A DNA stretch of 64,000 nucleotides, taken from positions 25,621 to 89,620 of the forward strand of contig JBBQBI010000024.1 of the NCBI GenBank assembly GCA_038363005.1, given 5' to 3'. The position numbers were made by a program, and so were the translations under genes. The DNA is from JAKOWB01 sp038363005 (lineage in GTDB: Bacteria > Pseudomonadota > Alphaproteobacteria > Kiloniellales > JACOMY01). The stretch's first letter is position 1. Each line of letters opens with the position of its first letter. This document shows, piece after piece, positions 56,538-63,877 of the stretch. The notes beneath the pieces were generated by a model, which was given only the letters and a program-made list of their open reading frames with translations, ran no database searches and had not been told where the DNA came from.

Positions 56538-57473
56538 ATGCGACGTTCGAAGCAATCTTTGATGGGCACCGCTGCGCTCGCCCTGGTGCTGTCGGTTGGC
56601 GCGGCCGAGGCGAATGACAACCGGGTGCAGTATTTTGGCACGGTGGAAGGCGCCTTCCTGTTTTCCAGCATCTAGGACGTCAACGGCTCCTACACCTACG
56701 ACGACTCCGGCAGTCCGGCGGGTTTTCGCGACTTCGCTGAGACCGACAATGGCTGGGGCGGACGCCTGCAGCTCGGCATGAAGGTCGACCAGTGGAGCTT
56801 CGCTTTCGGCGCCACCGTCCAGCGCACCTATGGCGAGGACGAGACCTTCGATAACTCGCCGGCCGATGGCGACTACTATCGCTTTCAGAACACCTCGACC
56901 TACTGGGCCATCGACTTCGATGTCGGCATGGACTTCGGCCTGGGCGACGAGGGCGGCATGGTGCGACCCTTCGTCGGCCTGCGCTATGCCGAGGTGAATT
57001 TCAACCAGGATGGCCGGGTCCTCTACAGCACCGGCACCCGGTTCGGCACCTATGACCTCGACAGCCACGCCTGGGGCATCGGCCCACGCGCCGGCGCCAG
57101 CCTGCACCTGCCGGTGGGCGGCGGTTTCTCGCTGGATGGCGAGGCAGCCGCCTTCGTGCTGTTCGGCCAGCTTGAACGGCACGACTCGGGCAGTTTCCCG
57201 CAAGGCGGCGGCTATTTCGGTCCCTATGACAGCGAGGACGACCGCACCTTCTTCGGTGCCGAGGCGGAGTTGGGCATGTCCTACAACTTCTCGCTCTCGC
57301 CGCACACTGAGGGCTTCGTCACGCTGGGCTATCGCGCCAGCTACCTCGGCAATGCCGTGCAGGGCGAGCAGACGCTCTATGACAGCAACCTGGCCAACCC
57401 GGCGTTCCGCAACGGCGGCGCGGAGGACTACCTGACGCACGGCCCCTTCATCAGCTTCACCATCCGCAACTAG
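56538..57473 (+). pseudogene. outer-membrane barrel paralogue with an in-frame amber codon
   Basis: Reading from the ATG at 56538: signal peptide (to AEA), then RVQYFGTVEGAFLFSSI, then TAG at 56673-56675, then DVNGSYTYDD onward in the same frame to 57473. Without the stop it would be 311 residues, aligned throughout with the preceding barrel gene (FGSVEGSFLFSEI, GEQTLYD and the EDYLTHG end). The codon corresponds to a Ser in the paralogue, so a single base change (TCG to TAG) would explain it. It may be a recent pseudogene, a readthrough gene, or a sequencing error. Confidence 0.85.
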
Positions 57474-57498
57474 GCGGCGGTCGCACCGCGGACAGCGA

Positions 57499-57522
57499 GG
57501 GGCCCCGGATTCCGGGGCCCCT
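57499..57522. terminator. terminator between the barrel paralogue and the sulfotransferase gene
   Basis: GGGGCCCCG, a five-base loop (GATTC), CGGGGCCCC followed by TTTGCG: a very stable hairpin with short T-run, 25 bases after the barrel stop codon. Located between convergent genes. Confidence 0.8.
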
Positions 57523-57564
57523 TTGCGTTGCGGGTCAGGCGCCCTTTGCGCTACGGGTCAGGCG
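57519..57564. repeat. 23-bp tandem duplication at the sulfotransferase 3' end
   Basis: Two adjacent 23-base copies, CCCTTTGCG(TTG/CTA)CGGGTCAGGCG, differ at two positions. The second copy contains the sulfotransferase stop codon and last codons, suggesting slippage duplicated the gene's end region. Confidence 0.8.
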
Positions 57565-58409
57565 TAGTCCGCCGGGATGTAGCCGAAGCGCTGCATGCTG
57601 CGGCCGTGGCGGCGGATGATGAGGCGCACCTGGTCGGGGCTCAGCGCCTCGCGCCACTGCTCGCTGCGGCCTTCGCGGAAGAAGGCCTCTGACTTCTTCG
57701 GCCGCTCGCGGAATCCCTGTTCCTGCTCCTGTGCCTTCAGGCGATCGAAGGACGACATCTCGATCGCCTGCTCGAGCTGCACTGGCGTATGCGGCAGCAG
57801 CAGGTGGACGGCCAGCTTGCCGAAGGTCTCGGTGGGCTTCTCCAGCATGTCCTCGTAGCGCATGACATAGATCGAGCGGTGCGGCTTGGCGGTCCAGGTC
57901 TCGACGTTCTGCGACCAGGAGCCATAGACCTCCGAGGCGCCGCCCTCGCCCGGCGGGATGGTGTAGTCGGCCAGGTTCATGCGCTCGATGGCGCGCGGCA
58001 GGGTCAGGCCGAAGTGGTGCTGCAGGCTGACTACGACGTCCAGCGGATTGCGCACGATGTAGATAGCGCCGGCCGTCACCTTCATGTTGATCGTCGGGAA
58101 GCCGACCTCGGCCACCAGCGCGTGGTGTGTCTTAGTGAAGATCAGCTTGTCGACCGAGGCGGCGATGGTCTCCTGCACCTTCTGGCGCGCGCGGGCGATC
58201 TCCAGCCGCGTCGCCTTGGTCGGGTGCTTGCCCAGCACCTCCTCGTACCAGTGCGAGGCGATTTCCCAGGTGGTCAGGCGGCCCATGGCGTTGATGTCCT
58301 GCGTCGCTGCCGCGCCACCCTTGGCCAGGGTGATGAGGTTGTGCAGGAAGTTGCGGGTCCAGGTGTTGCCCGAGCGCGGATAGGAGGCCAGCCAGACGAT
58401 CGCCGCCAT
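57558..58409 (-). CDS. sulfotransferase domain protein
   Basis: 283 residues. PAPS-binding 5' loop WLASYPRSGNTWTRNFLHNL (residues about 6-25) and the 3'-phosphate motif YIVRNPLDVVVSLQHHFG, with the conserved Arg and Ser, define the cytosolic-type sulfotransferase family. It transfers sulfate from PAPS to an unknown acceptor (sugar, lipid or small molecule). The ATG at 58409 with GAGGGG upstream is preferred over a GTG three bases before. It stands opposite to its neighbours between the barrels and nfeD. Confidence 0.88.
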   Translation of the reverse strand: MAAIVWLASYPRSGNTWTRNFLHNLITLAKGGAAATQDINAMGRLTTWEIASHWYEEVLGKHPTKATRLEIARARQKVQETIAASVDKLIFTKTHHALVAEVGFPTINMKVTAGAIYIVRNPLDVVVSLQHHFGLTLPRAIERMNLADYTIPPGEGGASEVYGSWSQNVETWTAKPHRSIYVMRYEDMLEKPTETFGKLAVHLLLPHTPVQLEQAIEMSSFDRLKAQEQEQGFRERPKKSEAFFREGRSEQWREALSPDQVRLIIRRHGRSMQRFGYIPADYA

Positions 58410-58534
58410 CACCCCTCACGTTTCTCAATGTCGAATGCTGACAGCAGCTTAACCCAGCCAGCCGCGCCGCCGCGAAGGGCGAATTGCGCGCCGGCCCGGC
58501 GATAGCCATATTCCAGGCAGGGAGTACCGCGATC

Positions 58535-58984
58535 ATGGAAGTCTTTCTGGCGGCAATCGAGTTCTGGTGGTGGTGGGCCTTCGCCGCCGGCCTGCTGTTG
58601 ATCGAGGTGCTGGCGCCCGGCTTCTTCTTCCTGTGGTTCGCCGCCGCTGCTCTGGTGATGGGCTTCGTGCTGCTGCTGGTGCCGGGGTTCCGCTGGGAAT
58701 GGCAGCTTATCTGCTTCGCCGTGCTGGGCGTGGCGGCGCTGTGGGGCGGCCGTGCGATCTTCAAGCGGCGACCGCTGCGGGTCACTGACCAGCCCAACCT
58801 GAATCGCCGGGGCGAAGGCTACGTCGGCCGCCAGCTGACCCTGGCCGAGGCCATCAGCAACGGCTATGGCTGGGCCAAGGTCGATGATGGGCGCTGGCGC
58901 GTCAGCGGGCCCGACCTGCCGGCCGGCAGCCATGTCCGCGTCGTCGCCGCCGAGGGCGCCACCCTGAAGGTCGCGCCGCTCTAG
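58535..58984 (+). CDS. NfeD-family membrane protein
   Basis: 149 residues. Three hydrophobic helices: EFWWWWAFAAGLLLIEVL (about 9-26), FFFLWFAAAALVMGFVLLLV and LICFAVLGVAALWGG. A C-terminal OB-fold domain follows (about 85-149, GEGYVGRQLTLAEAISNG). NfeD partners SPFH proteins such as QmcA in membrane microdomains. The short form without the serine-protease part. The usual adjacent SPFH gene is 3 kb upstream here. Confidence 0.92.
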   Translation: MEVFLAAIEFWWWWAFAAGLLLIEVLAPGFFFLWFAAAALVMGFVLLLVPGFRWEWQLICFAVLGVAALWGGRAIFKRRPLRVTDQPNLNRRGEGYVGRQLTLAEAISNGYGWAKVDDGRWRVSGPDLPAGSHVRVVAAEGATLKVAPL

Positions 58985-59126
58985 CCACCCCGCTCGCGCA
59001 GACGTGCGCGCCTGCGGCAACTGCGCTCACTGGCCGTCCCGCCCACAGCTGCCATACTTTGGCCTTGGCACGGCTGTCTGCTGCCAACCCGCCCGCCCCG
59101 TCACCCCGACCGGAGGTCCGCCGCCC

Positions 59127-60467
59127 GTGCGCCTGTTCCAGCCCGTCCTCGCATCCCTGCTGCTCGGCCTGGCGCTGCTGCGGCCGGCGGTGGCCGAGGT
59201 GTTCGACGCCCAGTCCTTCACCTTGCCCAACGGCCTGACCGTGGTGGTGGTGGAAAACCACCGCGCCCCGGTGGTCACCCAGATGCTCTGGTACCGGGTC
59301 GGCGCCGCCGACGAGGTGTCCGGCAAGTCCGGCCTGGCGCACTTCCTCGAGCACCTGCTGTTCAAGGGCACCGAGACCGCGGCGGCCGGGGAGTTCTCCG
59401 CCATGGTGGCGGCCAACGGCGGCACGGAAAACGCCTTCACCAGCCGCGACTACACCGGCTACTGGCAGACCGTGGCCAAGGACCGGCTGGAAGCCGTCAT
59501 GCGCTACGAGGCCGACCGCATGCAGCACATCGTGCTGACCGACGAGGTGGTCTATCCGGAGCGCGACGTCATCGTCGAGGAGCGGCGCCAGCGCATCGAC
59601 TCCAGCCCCTCGGCGCAGCTTGACGAGGCCATGATGGCCGCGCTGTTCCAGAACCACCCCTACGGCATCCCGATCATTGGCTGGCAGCACGAGATGCAGG
59701 CGCTGACCACGGCCGACGCGCTGGCCTTCTACAGGAAGTGGTATGGGCCGGATAACGCCATCCTGGTGATCGGCGGCGACGTCACGCTCGACGAGGTCAA
59801 GCCGCTGGTCGAGACCTACTACGGACCGCTGGTGCCGGTCGGCGTGCCGGCCGAGCGTATCCGGGTGCTGGAGCCGCCGCCGCTGGCAGCCCGCAGCGTG
59901 ACCTTCAAGTCGCCACAGGTCGCCGAACCGCAGTGGTATCGCGCCTATCTGGTGCCGCATCGCAAGGACCTGACGGAAGGCGACCTCGAGGCGCTGCAGC
60001 TGCTGTCCGAGATCCTTGGCGGCAGCGCCACCAGCCGGCTCTACAAGTCGCTGGTGGTGGAGCAGGGTATCGCCACTTCGGCTGGCGCCTACGACCGCTC
60101 CGACGCGCTGGACTATCCGACCTTCCATCTCTCCGCCGCGCCGCGGCAGGGTGTCGAGCTGGCGACCGTCGAAGCGGCCATGCAGGCCGAGGTCGACAAG
60201 CTGCTGGCCGACGGCGTGACCGAGGCCGAGCTGCGCCAGGCCAAGGACCGCCTGCAGGCCAGCGCCATCTTTGCCCGCGACGAGCCCTCGACCGGCCCGC
60301 ACGTGATCGGCGCTGCCATGGCGATCGGCGAGACGCTGGCGCACATCCAGTCCTGGCCCGAGCGGGTCGAGGCCGTCACCGTCGCGCAGGTCAATGCCCT
60401 GCTGCGCGCCATCCTCAAGCCGGAGCGCTCTGTCACCGGCTATCTGCTGCCGCAGGAGCCCTCGTGA
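59127..60467 (+). CDS. M16-family zinc peptidase, catalytic member
   Basis: 446 residues from a GTG start (GGAGG ten bases upstream). Signal peptide to about residue 22 (RPAVAEV), so periplasmic. Inverted zinc motif HFLEH (around residue 73) with a downstream glutamate in the RYEADRM/DVIVEERRQ region marks an active insulinase-type peptidase. The second M16 gene follows, overlapping by one base; such pairs typically form a heterodimer of an active and an inactive subunit. Confidence 0.93.
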   Translation: MRLFQPVLASLLLGLALLRPAVAEVFDAQSFTLPNGLTVVVVENHRAPVVTQMLWYRVGAADEVSGKSGLAHFLEHLLFKGTETAAAGEFSAMVAANGGTENAFTSRDYTGYWQTVAKDRLEAVMRYEADRMQHIVLTDEVVYPERDVIVEERRQRIDSSPSAQLDEAMMAALFQNHPYGIPIIGWQHEMQALTTADALAFYRKWYGPDNAILVIGGDVTLDEVKPLVETYYGPLVPVGVPAERIRVLEPPPLAARSVTFKSPQVAEPQWYRAYLVPHRKDLTEGDLEALQLLSEILGGSATSRLYKSLVVEQGIATSAGAYDRSDALDYPTFHLSAAPRQGVELATVEAAMQAEVDKLLADGVTEAELRQAKDRLQASAIFARDEPSTGPHVIGAAMAIGETLAHIQSWPERVEAVTVAQVNALLRAILKPERSVTGYLLPQEPS

Positions 60468-61945
60468 TGACCAGCCTCGGTGTCATTCGATTTTCCCCCC
60501 TCTCCCCCTTTTCGGGGGGAGAGGGCAGGGTGAGGGGGCGTTCGGTTGCTATCCGCGCTCCCTGGAACCGAGGGTCCTCACCCCAACCCTCTCCCGCCCA
60601 GAAGCGGGAGAGGGGGCTCGCCCAGCGCTTCATCGGGGTCACCGCCTTCGTCCTTGCAGGCTTCGCCGCCCTCGCCCCGGCCCAGGCCATCGAGATCCAG
60701 CGCGTGGTATCGCCTGGCGGCATCGAGGCCTGGCTGGTGGAGGAGCATTCCAACCCCATCATGGCGATCTCCTTTTCCTTCGTCGGCGGGGCGGCGCTGG
60801 ACCCCGTCGGGCAGGAGGGCCGCGCCCGCATGACTTCGGCGCTGCTGGACGAAGGCGCCGGCGACCTCGATTCCCAGGCCTTCCAGGGCGAACTCGACCG
60901 CCTGTCGATCCAGCTCGGCTTCGGTGCCAGTGACGACGATCTCTCGGGCAACGTCACCACGCTGACCAAGACGCGGGCGCGCGCCGTCGAGCTGCTGCAG
61001 CTGGCGCTGACCGAACCCCGCTTCGATGCCGAGCCGGTGGAGCGGGTGCGCGGCCAGCTGCAGGTCCGGCTGTCGCGCAAGGCCAGCGACCCCAACTCCG
61101 TCGCCTATGACACGCTGGACCAGCTGGTCTTCGCCGGGCACCCCTATGGCCGCCCCTCGGAGGGCACGCCGGAAAGCGTCGGCGCGCTGACGGCCGACGA
61201 CCTGCGCGCCTTCGTCCTGCAGCGCCTGGCACTGGATACGCTGAAGATCGGCGTGGTCGGCGATATCACGCCGGCCGAACTCGGCCCGCTGCTCGACCAG
61301 GTGTTCGGCGGCCTGCCGAAGACCAGCCCGCCGGTCGCGGTGACGGAGATCGTGCCGCAGGGCGCCGGCGTGGTGACGGTGGTGCAGAAGCCGGTAACGC
61401 AGTCGGTGATCTTCGTCGCCCAGCCCGGGCCGAAGCGTGACGATCCCGACTTCTACGCCGCCGCGGTGGTGAACTATGTGCTGGGTGGCGGCAGCTTCTC
61501 CTCGCGCCTCTACGAGGAGGTGCGCGAGAAGCGCGGCCTGGCCTACAGCGTGTGGAGCGACCTCAGGGCCTATGACCACGCCGGCCTGTGGTATGCCGGC
61601 GCCGGCACGCAGAACGCCCGTGCCGCCGAGACGCTGGACATCATCCGCGCCGAGTGGACCCGCTTGGCGCAGGAGGGCCCGACCGACGAGGAGGTGGCCT
61701 CGGCCATCACCTACCTGACCGGCTCCTTTGCGTTGCGCCTGACCTCTTCGGAGGGCATCGCCAACCTGCTGGTCGCCATCCAGCGCGCCGACCTCGGCAT
61801 CGACTACGTCGATCAGCGCGCCAGCTACTACGCCAGCCTGACCGCCGAGGAGGTGCGTCGCGTCGCCAAGGCCTGGCTCGACCCGGCCAAGCTGGCCGTG
61901 GTGGTGGTGGGCCAGCCGGACGGGTTGGCGTCGTCCGGGCAGTAG
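60467..61945 (+). CDS. M16-family peptidase-like protein, non-catalytic member
   Basis: 492 residues. The HxxEH zinc motif is missing: at the matching position is GRARMTSALLDEGAGDLDS. It retains M16 motifs (GGSFSSRLYEEVREKRGLAY), so it is probably the substrate-guiding partner of the preceding peptidase. The start overlaps the preceding stop (TGATG). A palindromic repeat is translated near its start: residues about 10-50 are encoded by it, before the signal peptide (FIGVTAFVLAGFAALAPAQA). Confidence 0.9.
   Translation: MTSLGVIRFSPLSPFSGGEGRVRGRSVAIRAPWNRGSSPQPSPAQKRERGLAQRFIGVTAFVLAGFAALAPAQAIEIQRVVSPGGIEAWLVEEHSNPIMAISFSFVGGAALDPVGQEGRARMTSALLDEGAGDLDSQAFQGELDRLSIQLGFGASDDDLSGNVTTLTKTRARAVELLQLALTEPRFDAEPVERVRGQLQVRLSRKASDPNSVAYDTLDQLVFAGHPYGRPSEGTPESVGALTADDLRAFVLQRLALDTLKIGVVGDITPAELGPLLDQVFGGLPKTSPPVAVTEIVPQGAGVVTVVQKPVTQSVIFVAQPGPKRDDPDFYAAAVVNYVLGGGSFSSRLYEEVREKRGLAYSVWSDLRAYDHAGLWYAGAGTQNARAAETLDIIRAEWTRLAQEGPTDEEVASAITYLTGSFALRLTSSEGIANLLVAIQRADLGIDYVDQRASYYASLTAEEVRRVAKAWLDPAKLAVVVVGQPDGLASSGQ
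60495..60616. repeat. palindromic repeat element inside the M16 gene
   Basis: Two hairpins: CCCTCTCCCCC (60498-60508) with GGGGGAGAGGG (60515-60525), and CCCTCTCCCGC (60587-60597) with GCGGGAGAGGG (60604-60614). The inner flanks (GAGGGCAGGGTGAGG versus CCTCACCCCAACCCTC) also pair approximately, so the whole ~120 bases form a large imperfect palindrome. It resembles dispersed REP-like elements seen in GC-rich proteobacteria, and is read in frame into a Pro/Gly/Arg-rich peptide. Confidence 0.8.
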
Positions 61946-62115
61946 CGCAGCCGCCATTCCGGTTCTTTGTTGTCGCGCGGGAAATTGAATCACCGCGCGC
62001 ATTGCTCCTCGGTCACCCCGGTTCACTTCTCGCTTGGTATGCCTCGCAGCGTCCAACGCACGAAGCTGCGTCGTGCATTGACGAGGCGCCGCGATTTGCG
62101 CGACAATTATAAACA

Positions 62116-62141
62116 TGAAACAGGCGTTTCATTTATGAAAC
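62116..62141. promoter_or_regulatory. candidate IclR-type operator array upstream of the second binding protein
   Basis: Three half-sites at exact 10-base spacing: TGAAAC (62116-62121), GTTTCA (62126-62131), TGAAAC (62136-62141). This forms two overlapping inverted repeats, the second with seven-base arms (GTTTCAT/ATGAAAC). It lies about 100 bases before the start of the second family-5 binding protein gene. The half-site resembles GTTTCT at 45776 and 46818. Confidence 0.6.
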
Positions 62142-62242
62142 AGTGAATCTATCGACGCGGCAAGCTGCGTCCACAGGATGGAGTCGCCGCGAAGTCGTCT
62201 TTTAGTTCCGCTGACCCAACTGCAATGGACAGGAGGCTTAGT

Positions 62243-63877
62243 ATGGACCGCAGACACTTTCTTCGAGGTACCGCGTCAGTAGTTGGTTCGGGATTGGCAC
62301 TGCGCGGAATGCGCCCGGCCTTCGCTGAGGCCGGCCAACCCATCGAAACGCGACAGCTCATTACCAGCACCGCGCAGTTCGATCCGGCGCGACCGGAGAT
62401 CGCCAAGCTTGTCGCCCAGGCCGCGAAGGAAATCGGCTGGAGCGTCGAGGCCAATCCGATCGATTACAACGAAGGTGTGCAGAAGGTCATCATGGAGCAC
62501 ACCTACGACATGTACCTGTTGAGCCTTGCCGGTTCGCCCATCCGTATCGACCCCAATGTCTTCATCTATGGCATGCACTACTCGGGTGAGTATCGCTCCG
62601 GTGGATTCAACTGGATGGGTTACCAGAGCGACGCGGTGGACCGTTTGGCGGTCGCCCAGGGTCAGATCATGGATCCCGAGGCGCGGCGGGCTTCAGTCTT
62701 CGAGGCGCAGCAACTCATTTTCGACGACCAGCCTGGCTGCGTGCTGGCCTATCCGCAGATCACCCAGGCCTATCGGTCGGACAAGCTGACGGGGCTGGTG
62801 CCGATGCTGGGCGAAGGAATTGGTGGCTTCTGGTCGGACATCAACATGGAAGTGATCGGTGGCGACGGATACTCGCGGACTGGCATCAACGCCGACTTGA
62901 AGCACCTGAATCCGCTTGCCGCTTCCGACGTGCTGAACTTCATGGATATCGGCTCGCTCTACGACACCCTCTTCAAGGTGGCACCCGACGGCAAGGTAAA
63001 GCCCTGGGCGGCGACCGACCTGACCTTCGTCGACGATAAGACGTTGGACATCGGCATTCGCCAAGGGATGAAATGGCATGATGGCCAAGCCTTCACTGCC
63101 GAGGACGTGAAGTTCTCCTTCGACTACCAGAAGGAATGGAAGGCGCCCTTCTTCCTGGCCGCCCTGAACAACGTGGACTCGGTGGAAGTCGTCGATTCCT
63201 CGACTGTGCGCATCAAGCTGCTGCAGCCGGCGGCCTCGTTCATCGCAATCGTTCTGGCCGGCATGTTCATGATCCCTAAGCACATTTGGTCTACGTTGGC
63301 GCAGACCGCAGGGGTAGATGATCCGCTGAAGGTGCCAAACGACAACCCGATAGGCAGCGGGCCCTTCAAGTTCGATCACTGGCGCCGCGGCAGCGAGTAC
63401 AAGGTCAGTGCCTTCGCCGAGCACTTCAACCCGCCGAAGTGCGCCGGCATCATCCGCGTGCTCTATGGCAGCCATGATGCCACCGCCGCGGCGATCGAGA
63501 AGGGCGAGTGCGACCGGTCGCGCTACATCCTCTCGGCCACCCTGGTCGATGCGCTGAAGAGCGTGCCCAACGTAGTGGCACAGGGCTATCCCAGCCACGC
63601 CTTCTACCACCTGGGTTACCACAACAAGGTGAAGCCCTTCGACGATCCGGCTTTCCGCCGGGCGATCAACTTCATTATGCCGCGGCAACTGACCAGCGAA
63701 CTGGTACTGCTGGGCTATGCCGAACCTGGCGCATCGGTGATCTCGCCTTCCAATGCCTTCTGGCACAACGGTGCGATCAAGCCGCCGCCGGAAGACGTCA
63801 GCAAGGCGCGCGACATGCTGGCAGCGGCTGGCTACACCTGGGACGACCAGGGCCGCATCTGCTACCCCAAAGCCTGA
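62243..63877 (+). CDS. second family-5 ABC solute-binding protein, circularly permuted
   Basis: 544 residues. Tat leader DRRHFLRGTASVVGSG, so exported folded. Layout like the protein at 47082. Residues about 37-185 (AKEIGWSVEANPIDY, YDMYLLSLAGSP, RRASVFEAQQLIFDDQPG) match the C-terminal segment of standard family-5 proteins. Residues about 210-544 (LYDTLFKVAPDG, GMKWHDGQAFTAEDVKFSFD, GSGPFKF, FDDPAFRRAINF) match the N-terminal part. The end (AAAGYTWDDQGRICYP) is the same junction as in the first. AGGAGG precedes the ATG by six bases. Further operon genes are probably beyond the window. Confidence 0.9.
   Translation: MDRRHFLRGTASVVGSGLALRGMRPAFAEAGQPIETRQLITSTAQFDPARPEIAKLVAQAAKEIGWSVEANPIDYNEGVQKVIMEHTYDMYLLSLAGSPIRIDPNVFIYGMHYSGEYRSGGFNWMGYQSDAVDRLAVAQGQIMDPEARRASVFEAQQLIFDDQPGCVLAYPQITQAYRSDKLTGLVPMLGEGIGGFWSDINMEVIGGDGYSRTGINADLKHLNPLAASDVLNFMDIGSLYDTLFKVAPDGKVKPWAATDLTFVDDKTLDIGIRQGMKWHDGQAFTAEDVKFSFDYQKEWKAPFFLAALNNVDSVEVVDSSTVRIKLLQPAASFIAIVLAGMFMIPKHIWSTLAQTAGVDDPLKVPNDNPIGSGPFKFDHWRRGSEYKVSAFAEHFNPPKCAGIIRVLYGSHDATAAAIEKGECDRSRYILSATLVDALKSVPNVVAQGYPSHAFYHLGYHNKVKPFDDPAFRRAINFIMPRQLTSELVLLGYAEPGASVISPSNAFWHNGAIKPPPEDVSKARDMLAAAGYTWDDQGRICYPKA

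Noticed and set aside
56673..56675. TAG as a pyrrolysine or other recoded codon
   Set aside because: No recoding signal or pyrrolysine genes are seen and the paralogue has Ser there; a simple nonsense mutation or sequence error explains it better.
60495..60616. The palindrome as a transcription terminator between the M16 genes
   Set aside because: It lies inside the second gene's reading frame, has no T-tract and is too large; a dispersed repeat insertion fits better.
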